A program made the translations under genes and the position numbers. From NCBI GenBank assembly GCA_026418015.1, contig JAOACE010000008.1, positions 310,001 to 374,000 of the forward strand: DNA of 64,000 bases, in the 5' to 3' direction. The notes beneath the pieces are model-generated. The model was not told the origin of the DNA, did not search any database, and was given only the letters and a program-made list of their open reading frames with translations. This document shows, piece after piece, positions 34,548-43,527 of this stretch; position 1 is the first letter of the stretch, and each line of letters opens with the position of its first letter. The stretch is from Leptospiraceae bacterium (GTDB lineage: Bacteria > Spirochaetota > Leptospiria > Leptospirales > Leptonemataceae).

Positions 34548-37500
34548 ATGGATCAAAATAGCAACGTAAATCTTATTGAAAACTTTTTAGAAGGATTAGA
34601 CGAATACAAACCCGAATTTTTTTTCCCTTATGATAAGATTTTAAAAGACGATATAAAAGAAAAATTAAAACAAAAAGATCCAGAATTTATCGAAAAATAC
34701 CAAAAATTATTTCCCTTTCCCTTATTAGAAGAAACTAAAGAAACACAAACCGAACCAGAATTAGATTTACAAACGCCTGATATCGATATTGAAGCTCAAC
34801 AAGATTTACAAACACCTGATATCGATATTGAAGCTCAACAAGATTTACAAACACCTGATATCGATATTGAAGCTCAACAAGATTTACAAACACCTGATAT
34901 CGACTTCGAAGCTCAACAAGATTTACAAACACCTGATGTCGACTTCGAAGCTCAACAAAATTTACAAACACCTGATATCGACTTCGATACTCAACAAGAT
35001 TTACAAACACCTGATATCGACTTCGAGGCTCAACAAGACTTACAAACGCCTGATGTCGACTTCGAAGCTCAACAAGACTTACAAACACCTGATATCGACT
35101 TCGATACTCAACAAGATTTACAAACACCTGATGTCGACTTCGAAGCTCAACAAAATTTACAAACACCTGATGTCGACTTCGATACTCAACAAGATTTACA
35201 AACGCCTGATGTCGACTTTGAGGCTCAACAAGATTTACAAACACCTGATATCGACTTCGAAGCTCAACAAGATTTACAAACGCCTGATATCGACTTCGAA
35301 GCTCAACAAGATTTACAAACGCCTGAATTAAGTTTAGAATCACCAGATACTACTTCTGAACAAAAAGATACTTTCGATTTAGGAGATATTAGTATTGATG
35401 AATCTGAACTAAAACAAATGAAAGAACAAGCACTTTTAAGCGAAGGTATTGGTGCAGAATTAAGCGATAAGGAATTAGCACAATTAAGACAATCTCTATT
35501 ATCCTATTCTGAACCTGTAAGAAAAGCCATTATTGATGCAATCGTTAACGAAAAGATTTCTAGACCAGAACAAAGAATCCTCCTAAACATGCTTATCGAC
35601 GAAGCAGAAGAAGCCAACATCCTCGATTTTATCGAAGAGAAATTAGGTTATAGACCCAAAGTTTCCATCGAAAAAACAAAAGAAGGTATACCTATCATCT
35701 ACACCGAGGATGTATCTCCAGAAGCACTAAAAAGAAAACGACAAAGAACAACGATTCTTTTATTTAGCAGCATTAGTTTAATCGTTGGCAGTATATTATT
35801 TTTATTAGGAATTCGATTTTATCATTATTATTCAACAAAAAACTTATACGAACAAGGTCTAAAAATTTTGGATCAAGCTAATAGTTTACCAATATCCGAA
35901 AGAGAAAAAGCAATTACAGAAGCAGAAAATTATTTCGAAAGAGCATTAAGTAAAGAAGGAGAATTCAACGTTAAATACCTCAATCTTTATGGGAATGCTT
36001 ATATTAAATTGGGAAAATTCGACCAAGCATTCGAAAAACTTTTTGGTAAAATTCAGCCAGATTATTTATGGAATTCTCCACAGCAACGAGTTCCTTTAAT
36101 AAATAAAATCACCTCTTGGAGAAATTACAACGAAATTAAACAAGGATATTATACAGAATTTAGTTCTAACGATAACATAAAAAGAACCTTACTTATGCCA
36201 GGAGGTTATACAGTTACTCGGTTAAGAGATGGAACATTCGATAAAGAAAATATAATCAATTTAGCAAAATTTCATTCTTTAAACTTTCCTTATTTTTTAG
36301 AATCCGAAGAAGGGAAAAAATACAAAAACGACGAATTAGCTATAGATTATTATAAAATTATTTTAACATTGATGAATAAGCCCAACGATCCAGAAGCAAT
36401 TTATGGCATTGGTCAGATCTATTACAATCAAAAGAAGTTTTCTAAAGCAACAAACGAATTTCAAAAGATTATCGATCAAAATCCAGATAATATATTAGGC
36501 CATGATGGTATTCTAAATACTTATATCGAAGTTTGGAAAGAAAACAAAGATCCACGTTATGTAATCGCAAAACATCGCTATCTACAACAGATAAACTTAG
36601 AAAAAAAATTGCCCATTTATACATTAGCGAAGTTAGCTGGTTTCTATGTAGACATTAACCCAGAAACACTCAGAATAAAATACAATGTAGATCCTGTAAA
36701 TACTATCAATCAATTAGATATAAATACAACAACTGAATATTTATTAGATTTGATCTATCATAAAAAAGAAGAACGTGATGGAATAGAAATAGAAGGCAAA
36801 AAATACGGAGAAGGGTTTTATCAACGCGGTAGATATTATTTTAAAATCAAACAATTTCAGAATGGGGTAAAGCAATTTCAGAATGCTTATTATTTTGATC
36901 CAAAACATTTTCCTGCCATATTACACATCGGCGAATATTATTTATACAAACTTAAAGATTACGACAAAGCAAAAGATTATTTTCTAGAAGCTTTAAAAGT
37001 TTACCTTAAAGAGAAAGATTTTTATGGAATAAGACCAGAAGACGAAACACTCATTTCTTTTAACAAAGGTTTGATTTATTACAATATCGTAAGTGTTATA
37101 TTCGAAAAACACAAAAAAGAATTTATTCCACCTATAACATCATTATCAGAACCAAATGAATCTTACCAAAATCTTCTAAAAGAATTCGATAGCACAGAAG
37201 AATACAACTTAAAAGCAATTGAACTTCTAGAAGATCAAGACAAAACCAATATCTCTTTATATAGACAAGGTTTTATCGATTATATCCATGGAAATTATGA
37301 CAATGCAATAAAAAATTGGTTATCGATAAGAGAATCGGAAGATTTATATAAATCGCCTATCTATTACATTGCATTAGGGAATGTTAGTTTTAAGAAAGAA
37401 CAATACAACCAAGCATTAGATTATTTTAAACAAAGCGAAAAAATACTAGAAGAACAAAAAAAATTAAAAGATATTTATAATCATATTTTATATTATACTT

Positions 37501-37757
37501 ATAATAATATTGGTGCAACTTACGAAGCACTATACTATAAAAATATGAATAAAATACCCAAATATAAACTAGATGAATTAAAACAAAAAAGCATGAGTTA
37601 TTATTATAAAGCACTAGAATTTGGAAATCAGAATAAAATCATACCCGTTAAATCCAAGATCAACTTAGATCTTTCTTTTAAAAGAGAAAAAGATCAAATC
37701 GAATTAGAAGATTCTTTATTACCGGAACTTTTTTTTGATGTTAAAGATTTCCAATAG
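34548..37757 (+). CDS. Membrane TPR protein with 14-copy tandem-repeat segment
   Basis: A 1069-residue protein in three parts. Residues 1-72 are acidic and soluble. Residues 73-254 are fourteen copies of the 13-residue unit DLQTPDIDFEAQQ (with I/V, F/I, EA/DT variation), plus a partial fifteenth. A short charged region then has a conserved-looking YSEPVRKAIIDAIVNEKISRPEQRILL. One membrane helix lies at about 401-424. The C-terminal 630 residues are a TPR array, for example PEAIYGIGQIYYNQKKFSKA. The topology puts the repeats on one side of the membrane and the TPRs on the other. It may be a scaffold; function unknown. It overlaps the convergent wecG-like gene by 64 bases. Confidence 0.8.
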   Translation: MDQNSNVNLIENFLEGLDEYKPEFFFPYDKILKDDIKEKLKQKDPEFIEKYQKLFPFPLLEETKETQTEPELDLQTPDIDIEAQQDLQTPDIDIEAQQDLQTPDIDIEAQQDLQTPDIDFEAQQDLQTPDVDFEAQQNLQTPDIDFDTQQDLQTPDIDFEAQQDLQTPDVDFEAQQDLQTPDIDFDTQQDLQTPDVDFEAQQNLQTPDVDFDTQQDLQTPDVDFEAQQDLQTPDIDFEAQQDLQTPDIDFEAQQDLQTPELSLESPDTTSEQKDTFDLGDISIDESELKQMKEQALLSEGIGAELSDKELAQLRQSLLSYSEPVRKAIIDAIVNEKISRPEQRILLNMLIDEAEEANILDFIEEKLGYRPKVSIEKTKEGIPIIYTEDVSPEALKRKRQRTTILLFSSISLIVGSILFLLGIRFYHYYSTKNLYEQGLKILDQANSLPISEREKAITEAENYFERALSKEGEFNVKYLNLYGNAYIKLGKFDQAFEKLFGKIQPDYLWNSPQQRVPLINKITSWRNYNEIKQGYYTEFSSNDNIKRTLLMPGGYTVTRLRDGTFDKENIINLAKFHSLNFPYFLESEEGKKYKNDELAIDYYKIILTLMNKPNDPEAIYGIGQIYYNQKKFSKATNEFQKIIDQNPDNILGHDGILNTYIEVWKENKDPRYVIAKHRYLQQINLEKKLPIYTLAKLAGFYVDINPETLRIKYNVDPVNTINQLDINTTTEYLLDLIYHKKEERDGIEIEGKKYGEGFYQRGRYYFKIKQFQNGVKQFQNAYYFDPKHFPAILHIGEYYLYKLKDYDKAKDYFLEALKVYLKEKDFYGIRPEDETLISFNKGLIYYNIVSVIFEKHKKEFIPPITSLSEPNESYQNLLKEFDSTEEYNLKAIELLEDQDKTNISLYRQGFIDYIHGNYDNAIKNWLSIRESEDLYKSPIYYIALGNVSFKKEQYNQALDYFKQSEKILEEQKKLKDIYNHILYYTYNNIGATYEALYYKNMNKIPKYKLDELKQKSMSYYYKALEFGNQNKIIPVKSKINLDLSFKREKDQIELEDSLLPELFFDVKDFQ
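34764..35309 (+). repeat. 39-bp tandem repeat, 14 full copies
   Basis: The unit begins GATTTACAAACRCCTGATRT and is exactly 39 bases. Fourteen copies span 546 bases, followed by a partial copy at 35310-35327. Variants recur in patterned order, suggesting block duplications. Because 39 is a multiple of three, the frame is kept and long open frames also appear on the other strand and in the +1 frame; these are shadows. Confidence 0.97.
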
Positions 37758-38563
37758 ACAAGCAAATAAAACTTAAATAAATAAAACCACGAATCTAACC
37801 TATATGGTTTTGTGATCAATTTCCATAACCATTGTAATCCACGAACCAGAAAAAAAGAAGGAACATTGCTTCTCCCCGATAATATATCAAATGCATTATC
37901 GACACCAATCACAAGGGAATGTTTTATTTTTCTTGGATTTTTTGGATCTCTAAAAGTAAAAACATCTAAATTATCGCGAATCCAATTTTCTTGTTTGGGA
38001 AACCCCATTCCAACCAATACAATATCTGGCGAAGATTTCCTCATGGATTCCTTCATCTTTTGTTCCCACTCTTTTGTAAAGTACCCCGATTGTCGACCAA
38101 TGATTCTAATTCCAGGTAAATTTCTAGAAAGATTGGTGTAGACTTTTTCTATATTTTCTGGTTTTGAACCTAATAAATATATGGTATATTCGCATTTATG
38201 AGCTAAGCGAAATAAATCCATCAAAAAAGAAATTATCGAAATCCTTTCTTTTAAATTAAAGCCTAATTTTTTCGCTGCCCATTGTAAACCTTTACCTTCT
38301 GCAAGAATCATATCGGATTCCAAAAACTTTGAATATTTTTTGTTTGGTCGAATTCTCATCAATTTGATGGGATCTACAAAAAGTACAAAGCGAACTTTAT
38401 CTTTTCTTTCCAGATAGTCTAATACCTTCGACATTGCTTCGTCTCTTGTGACGTTATCCACAGGAACATCTAAGATTTTTACTTTTTCTAAATTCTCTAT
38501 ATCGATGGATTTATAAACTAATAATGTATCTCTTTCTTCCCAAACATAAGAATGATCTTTCAT
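37694..38563 (-). CDS. WecG/TagA/CpsF-family glycosyltransferase
   Basis: A 289-residue member of the family that adds a ManNAc or ManNAcA-type sugar to lipid-linked polysaccharide precursors. Diagnostic segments are FVLFVDPIKLMRIRPNKKYSKFLESDMILAEGKG, IYLLGSKPENIEKVYTNL, PDIVLVGMGFPKQENWI, and GVDNAFDILSG followed by VRGLQWLWKLITKPYRL. The start has the Shine-Dalgarno AGAGGA. It follows thiS and thiE on the same strand by 14 bases, a surprising partner for thiamine genes. Its last 64 bases overlap the TPR gene on the other strand. Confidence 0.85.
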   Translation of the reverse strand: MKDHSYVWEERDTLLVYKSIDIENLEKVKILDVPVDNVTRDEAMSKVLDYLERKDKVRFVLFVDPIKLMRIRPNKKYSKFLESDMILAEGKGLQWAAKKLGFNLKERISIISFLMDLFRLAHKCEYTIYLLGSKPENIEKVYTNLSRNLPGIRIIGRQSGYFTKEWEQKMKESMRKSSPDIVLVGMGFPKQENWIRDNLDVFTFRDPKNPRKIKHSLVIGVDNAFDILSGRSNVPSFFLVRGLQWLWKLITKPYRLDSWFYLFKFYLLVYWKSLTSKKSSGNKESSNSI

Positions 38564-38577
38564 AAGTTCCTCTAAAT

Positions 38578-39279
38578 CTAATTTTTCTTTTTTGAGTTAT
38601 GAGTAAAGTTAAATTTAGATGGTATTTCTAACCTTAAAAAAGAAGAAATGCTTGCATAATAAATTTGATTTTTTATGGAAACGTTTGTTTCTATTAGTGA
38701 ATATAATTTTTTTAAATTATCTTGATTGATTCCACCGATAAAAACAATGGATTGTTGAATCTTTTCTTGAACAATAAATTCCATGATTCGAAGGATTTCT
38801 GTTTCGTTTAGAATGTCATAATTCAATTTTTTTGTTGTTGTAGAAAAACAAGGACCGATAGCCAAATATCCTAAATAATCTTTATAAATATTATATACAT
38901 TCTGAAATTGTTCAAAATTATGTGTAGATATTCCCAAAATATACTGACCCTGATTTTTTAACCACTCTTCTATGCTATTTGAAAAACTATAAGAATTAAA
39001 AATAGCTTTTAAATCATCAATTTTCGAAATATCTTCTATTCCTAGATGGATTCCCTGAGCCTTGTAAAAAATCTGCCAATAATCATTAAGGATTATCTTA
39101 ATATTTTTGTATAATTGATTGAAATGATTTATAACCTCTTCTACTTCTCTTAACGATAAATCTTTAATTCTTAACTGATAAAAACCTCTTTCTAAAAGTA
39201 CATTATATAAAGAACTCAATTCGATTTTATTTTGTTTTACATATTGCCAATCAATAATGGGATATAAATAAAAATCCAA
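38578..39279 (-). CDS. thiE: Thiamine-phosphate synthase-like protein
   Basis: A 233-residue TIM-barrel protein of the ThiE/TenI type. LLERGFYQLRIKDLSLREVEEVI, KIILNDYW, AQGIHLGIEDI, GISTHNFEQ, and YLAIGPCFSTTTK are in family order. ThiE couples hydroxymethylpyrimidine diphosphate with thiazole phosphate to give thiamine phosphate. The usual Lys/Arg and Ser contacts are present, but the protein is diverged and 15-20 residues longer than usual, so a TenI-like role is possible. It starts at TTG, supported by a strong GGAGGT that also encodes the end of thiS. Confidence 0.78.
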   Translation of the reverse strand: MDFYLYPIIDWQYVKQNKIELSSLYNVLLERGFYQLRIKDLSLREVEEVINHFNQLYKNIKIILNDYWQIFYKAQGIHLGIEDISKIDDLKAIFNSYSFSNSIEEWLKNQGQYILGISTHNFEQFQNVYNIYKDYLGYLAIGPCFSTTTKKLNYDILNETEILRIMEFIVQEKIQQSIVFIGGINQDNLKKLYSLIETNVSIKNQIYYASISSFLRLEIPSKFNFTHNSKKKN

Positions 39280-39282
39280 GAA

Positions 39283-39483
39283 TCAACCTCCACCTACAAA
39301 ACGAATCAATTCGATTTTATCTTCTTCTTTTAGTTGATGTCTATCCCAGTCGGATTTGGGTAATATCTTTCCGTTGATTTCGATTGCAACCATTTTATTT
39401 TTTATGTTAAACTTTTTTAATAATTCTTCGATTTTGGGTTCCGTTAATTCTTTTATGGATATCTCTTTTCCGTTTACAATCAT
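39283..39483 (-). CDS. thiS: Sulfur carrier protein ThiS
   Basis: A 66-residue ubiquitin-like protein ending in Gly-Gly-Gly (IRFVGGG), as required for C-terminal thiocarboxylate formation. MIVNGKEISIK and MVAIEINGKILPKSDW are characteristic of ThiS. It donates sulfur to the thiazole ring of thiamine. It lies three bases before thiE. The thiF, thiG and thiH genes needed with it are not in the window. Confidence 0.93.
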   Translation of the reverse strand: MIVNGKEISIKELTEPKIEELLKKFNIKNKMVAIEINGKILPKSDWDRHQLKEEDKIELIRFVGGG

Positions 39484-39518
39484 AATTCAAAATTTATCAT
39501 ACAAATGCCAAAAAACAA

Positions 39519-40199
39519 TTACTTTTTAAGAATAAAATCATCTAATATTTTAAATAATAATTCATTCGATTGTTGAATCAATTGATTATTTTCTTGCTGA
39601 TTATATTCTTTAATAAATTTTTTATCTGTTGCATTTCTTATATCGTCGTAGGAATTCTTATAAAGGTCTTGAATGGATTCTTCGGTAGATTCCAAATGAA
39701 ATTGCAATGCTAACGCGTTATAATACAAAAAACCTTGATGATAAGTTGCTTCGTTATAAAAAAGATGGATGGAATTTTTGGGCAATTCAAACGTATCGCC
39801 ATGCCAATGAAATGCATAAAAACTTTCGGGAAGAAACTCAAACTGTTCTCTTGCTTCTTTGGTAGAATTTACCGGAAACCAACCAATTTCTTTTTGTTTA
39901 TTTTTGTACACTTTTGCACCTAATACATCTGCAATTAGCTGAGCTCCTAAACAAATCCCAACAACCTTTTTGTTGAGTTTTATTGCTTGTTCTACAAGTT
40001 TTTTTTCTTCTAAGGTAAGATCATAAACCCCCATCGGACCACCCATAATTAGCAATATATTACAATGATTTAAATCCATATTCTCTAAATTCTCTTTATA
40101 TGCATAAAAACCATTTGTTTGGATGTTTCGAAGTTTGCACCAATCTAAAATTGCCGCTGGGGTTTCGAAAGGAACATGTTGAATAAAATACAAATTCAT
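39519..40199 (-). CDS. Class I glutamine amidotransferase family protein
   Basis: A 226-residue stand-alone GATase1 domain. It has LLIMGGPMGVYD, the nucleophile Cys of GICLGAQLIADVLGAKVY, and the FHLESTEESI region with catalytic His/Glu. This pattern matches the YfeJ/GuaA-like group of free-standing amidotransferases, whose targets are mostly unknown. No synthase partner is adjacent. It is 35 bases upstream of thiS on the same strand. Confidence 0.85.
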   Translation of the reverse strand: MNLYFIQHVPFETPAAILDWCKLRNIQTNGFYAYKENLENMDLNHCNILLIMGGPMGVYDLTLEEKKLVEQAIKLNKKVVGICLGAQLIADVLGAKVYKNKQKEIGWFPVNSTKEAREQFEFLPESFYAFHWHGDTFELPKNSIHLFYNEATYHQGFLYYNALALQFHLESTEESIQDLYKNSYDDIRNATDKKFIKEYNQQENNQLIQQSNELLFKILDDFILKK

Positions 40200-40408
40200 A
40201 AAGAAATTTTTTTTGATTTTACGTTATTGTCAATAAAGAATTTTAATATCATTTAATTATATTTATTTATAATATTTATAATTTTTTTAATATAAATTTA
40301 TAAAAAATACATTTTGTTTATGGTGATTTGTTTCGTCGATAAAACATTTATATTAATAAAAAAAAATTGTCAAAAAGATATAAAATAAAAATATGGGTCA
40401 ATATTTCT

Positions 40409-41389
40409 ATGGATTCAATCAACTTAAATTTAATTTTGCAAAATTTATTAAACCCTATTATACTATTTTTCTTTCTGGGAATTCTATCTGTATTTGTTAA
40501 ATCGGAATTAGAAATACCTAATCCATTGCCAAAATTTATCTCTTTGTTTCTTTTAATTTCTATTGGTTTACAAGGTGGACATAAATTATCTATGGGAGAA
40601 ATTAATTCTTATGTATTACTTATTATTGTTAGTGCAATATTATTTTCCATTATAGTGCCAATTTATACTTTTTTTATTCTACGAAAAAAATTAGATTTAT
40701 ACAATTCTGTTGCAATAGCCGCAACATATGGTTCGATTAGTGCAGTTACGTTTATTACAGCTGGTGCCTTTTTAAATTCCTTTGGCGAACATTATGGTGG
40801 TTATATGATTGCAGCAATGGCTTTGATGGAATCTCCTGCTATCATAATCGGTTTGATACTTTTTTCTATGTTTAATAAAAATCAAGAGGAATCAAATTTT
40901 AACTGGAAAGAAATTTTTGTAGAGTCATTTTTAAATGCATCGGTTTTTTTGCTTCTTGGATCCTATGTTATTGGTTATATTACAGGAGAAAAAGGCTGGC
41001 AGGCGATGGAACCACTGTTTGGGAATTTATTTAAACCATTTCTTGCATTTTTTCTTTTAGATATGGGAATTGTTGCAGCGAAAAAACTGAGTGATTTAAA
41101 AAAAGTTGGAATTTTTCTGATAATATTTGGAATTGCTGTTCCTTTAATCAATGCATTTGTTTCGATTCTTTTTGCAAAACTGATGGGGTTTAAGCCTGGA
41201 GATGCTTTTATGTTTTCTATCCTTTGTGCAAGTGCATCTTACATTGCAGTACCTGCTACACTAAGAATATCTTTGCCAGAAGCAAATCCCAGTATTTATA
41301 TAACACTTTCGTTAGCTGTTACATTCCCTTTTAATATTATTGTTGGTATTCCTTTGTATTATTCTTTTGTAAAAATTCTTTGGGGGTAA
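40409..41389 (+). CDS. sbtA: SbtA-type sodium-dependent bicarbonate transporter
   Basis: A 326-residue protein with about ten helices. NPIILFFFLGILSVFVKSELEIP, FISLFLLISIGLQGGHKLS, AATYGSISAVTFITAGAFL and MIAAMALMESPAIIIGLIL are conserved SbtA segments, as are CASASYIAVPATLRISLPEANPS near the end. Cyanobacterial SbtA imports bicarbonate with sodium and is inhibited by SbtB. The ATG at 40409 is preferred over a TTG 14 codons upstream because homologues begin near LNLILQNLL. The PII-like sbtB starts two bases after its stop, confirming the pair. Confidence 0.88.
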   Translation: MDSINLNLILQNLLNPIILFFFLGILSVFVKSELEIPNPLPKFISLFLLISIGLQGGHKLSMGEINSYVLLIIVSAILFSIIVPIYTFFILRKKLDLYNSVAIAATYGSISAVTFITAGAFLNSFGEHYGGYMIAAMALMESPAIIIGLILFSMFNKNQEESNFNWKEIFVESFLNASVFLLLGSYVIGYITGEKGWQAMEPLFGNLFKPFLAFFLLDMGIVAAKKLSDLKKVGIFLIIFGIAVPLINAFVSILFAKLMGFKPGDAFMFSILCASASYIAVPATLRISLPEANPSIYITLSLAVTFPFNIIVGIPLYYSFVKILWG

Positions 41390-41391
41390 AC

Positions 41392-41691
41392 ATGATAAAA
41401 GTAAAAAAAGTAGAATTCATTATTCGAAAACCACACTTATCGAAATTTCTCGAAATCTTAGATAAACAAAATATCTCTGGTTATACAATTATCGATAACG
41501 TAATGGGGAAAGGTTCCAAAGGGGATATGACCTGGAACGAAATAACTGATAGCTTTAAAAATGTTTATATTTTTACTTTATGCGAAGAAGAAAAAGCCCA
41601 AGAAATTATCGACAACCTCTATCCTTTTTTTAAAAAATATGGGGGTATATATTTTCTTACAGATTCTAGTATTATAGAAAAAAATTATTAA
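41392..41691 (+). CDS. sbtB: SbtB-like PII family protein
   Basis: A 99-residue ferredoxin-fold PII-like protein. VKKVEFIIRKPHLSKFLEILDKQNISGYTIIDNVMGKGSKGD matches the start of SbtB, and FKNVYIFTLCEEEKAQEIIDNL and YGGIYFLTD match the B and C loops. SbtB trimers bind cAMP, AMP or ATP and gate SbtA. The C-terminal CGPxGC redox extension of cyanobacterial SbtB is absent; it ends at KNY. The ATG is preferred, having GGGGG a few bases upstream; a TTG at 41380 would add four residues. It overlaps the next convergent gene by four bases. Confidence 0.8.
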   Translation: MIKVKKVEFIIRKPHLSKFLEILDKQNISGYTIIDNVMGKGSKGDMTWNEITDSFKNVYIFTLCEEEKAQEIIDNLYPFFKKYGGIYFLTDSSIIEKNY

Positions 41692-42263
41692 TCAGTACTA
41701 AAACGCCTAAATTTTGCTAAGTTATCTTTTAATATTGTAAATACTTGTGGAAGATAACTTCTTGGAACACTCAAATCTTTATTGAGTATTTCTCCAATAA
41801 AATTTAAAATATTTTCTTCACCAACTTTTGGATCATGGCCATAAATATAATAAACAAAGTTGCCTTCATCAGGCCTTTCGATGTTAAAGCTTCCATGACT
41901 TGTATAAGGCTCTTTGGAAATCAACAGGCGATCTCTTTTGGGTAAATCAATGATCACCGTTTCGTTAAACCTCAAAGGTGCTTGGGCAGATCCATCTCTT
42001 AAATAGGGTTCCTGAAAACGATACTGATAATTGTTTGGTTCGTAAATTACATAAGTTTTAAATCCATCGGAATAAAATGTAACGCCCGTGGTAGTAGGTT
42101 GAATATTTTTTACATTTTTAAAAGAAATCAATTCTATCAGTGTATAAGTGGACTTTTTATCAAATTTTGCTAAAACGATGTATCCTTCTTCTTCGAATGG
42201 TATCAATCCCTCACTTAAACCTTTGAATAACTCTATCCATCGCGGTTGTTGTTTATTTTCCAT
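41688..42263 (-). CDS. Conserved hypothetical protein
   Basis: A 191-residue soluble protein. It has an N-terminal segment KGLSEGLIPFEEEGYIVLAKFDKKS, central short strands and a C-terminal helical part. There is no signal peptide or membrane helix. I recall similar uncharacterised leptospiral proteins but cannot assign a function. It is 21 bases from cinA on the same strand, so may be co-transcribed. Confidence 0.5.
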   Translation of the reverse strand: MENKQQPRWIELFKGLSEGLIPFEEEGYIVLAKFDKKSTYTLIELISFKNVKNIQPTTTGVTFYSDGFKTYVIYEPNNYQYRFQEPYLRDGSAQAPLRFNETVIIDLPKRDRLLISKEPYTSHGSFNIERPDEGNFVYYIYGHDPKVGEENILNFIGEILNKDLSVPRSYLPQVFTILKDNLAKFRRFSTD

Positions 42264-42284
42264 AAGTAAATATTATTATTTTTA

Positions 42285-43526
42285 TTAAAGATTTTTTGTA
42301 AAACCATTTTTTAATTCTTTATACAAAAAAAATAAAGATGTAAAGACAGTATATTCTCGAATTCTTTCTCGTGTCGATGGATAAAAGATTTTATGAACCT
42401 TAGTTATATTAGGAGTTTTGATTCCAATATAAACTGTTCCAACAGGTTTTTCTTCACTTCCACCAGAGGGGCCAGCTATACCTGTAATGGATATGCCATA
42501 ATCAGCAGGAATCTTTTTTATTAAACCCTCCACCATTTCTTCTGCACATTCTTTACTTACAGCACCATAGCGTTCTAAGGTTTCTTCTTTTACACCTAGA
42601 ATGATTCGTTTGGCTTCGTTAGAATATACTACCATACTACCTAAAAAGTATTCTGATGATCCCGGCATATCGGTAATAATTTTTCCTAAATATCCACCTG
42701 TACATGATTCACAACAAACAAGCGTTTTCTTATTTTTGATCAAGATTTCGTGAATTGTTTGTTCGACAGAATTTTCCAAAAATTTATCCGAATAAAATTC
42801 TTTTATTTTATTTATAAATTCTTTTAACTTTTCTTTAAGATGAACATCTCTGTTTTCTACAAAAACCTTTAAATAACCTGGATTTGCAGAAACGCCCCAA
42901 GGAAACGAAACCGATAATTCGTTCTTAATTTTTGCAAGGTTTTTCTGAAATTCGGATTCTGGTTCATTATAGATAAAAAACTTAAACTTTTCGTAATAAT
43001 CTTTGGAAAATTTTTGGTTTAAATATTCCATGACTAAGGGTAGCATGGATCTCATCTCCATTGGAACACCAGGCATACATATGATAACTTTGTTGTTATA
43101 TTCTAGAATCATTCCTGGTGCTAATCCTACTGGGTTAGGAATCACTTGCGATCCTTTTAAAACGCGAACTTGTCTTCTTGCAACGCTCACATCAATTCTT
43201 TTGAACTTTTGTGCTAATTCTACTAATTTTTTTAAAGAATTACTATCTTCGATGACTTCGTATCCAGTAATTTCGCTTAGAACATCGATTGTGTAATCAT
43301 CTTCTGTTGGTCCTAAACCACCGGTAATTACTATACCTAAAATGGGATCGTTTAATCTTTCTTTAAAACTTTTGATCAATAAATCTTTGTTATCGGGAAT
43401 TAAAGATATACCCATTACATCAAAACCATTTTCTAAGAGGTTTTGTGCAATTTCGGAACTATTGGTATCTTTGGAATATCCTCTGGTTAGCTCTGTACCA
43501 GTAGAAAACAACCAAAAATAATTCAC
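42285..43526 (-). CDS. cinA: CinA family protein (nicotinamide-nucleotide amidase type)
   Basis: A 413-residue two-domain protein. The N-terminal MoCF/COG1058 domain has FSTGTELTRG, VITGGLGPTEDDYT and LAPGMILEYNNKVIICMPGVPMEM. The C-terminal amidase domain has CESCTGGYLGKIITDMPGSSEYFLGSMVVYSNEAK and GISITGIAGPSGGSEEKPVGTVYIG. The enzyme salvages NMN by deamidation and may have ADP-ribose pyrophosphatase activity in the first domain. The start is GTG, with AAGGAGG as Shine-Dalgarno. A one-base gap follows the small gene upstream. Confidence 0.92.
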   Translation of the reverse strand: MNYFWLFSTGTELTRGYSKDTNSSEIAQNLLENGFDVMGISLIPDNKDLLIKSFKERLNDPILGIVITGGLGPTEDDYTIDVLSEITGYEVIEDSNSLKKLVELAQKFKRIDVSVARRQVRVLKGSQVIPNPVGLAPGMILEYNNKVIICMPGVPMEMRSMLPLVMEYLNQKFSKDYYEKFKFFIYNEPESEFQKNLAKIKNELSVSFPWGVSANPGYLKVFVENRDVHLKEKLKEFINKIKEFYSDKFLENSVEQTIHEILIKNKKTLVCCESCTGGYLGKIITDMPGSSEYFLGSMVVYSNEAKRIILGVKEETLERYGAVSKECAEEMVEGLIKKIPADYGISITGIAGPSGGSEEKPVGTVYIGIKTPNITKVHKIFYPSTRERIREYTVFTSLFFLYKELKNGFTKNL

Positions 43527-43527
43527 A

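Noticed and set aside
34764-35309. The tandem repeat as a CRISPR array.
   Set aside because: Units are contiguous without spacers and encode an in-frame peptide.
34735-35343. Long open frames on the minus strand and in a second plus frame across the TPR gene.
   Set aside because: The 39-bp repeat is a multiple of three, so any frame open in one unit is open in all. Both are Arg/Val- or Lys/Asn-rich repeats with no start context, and the TPR frame is coherent on both sides.
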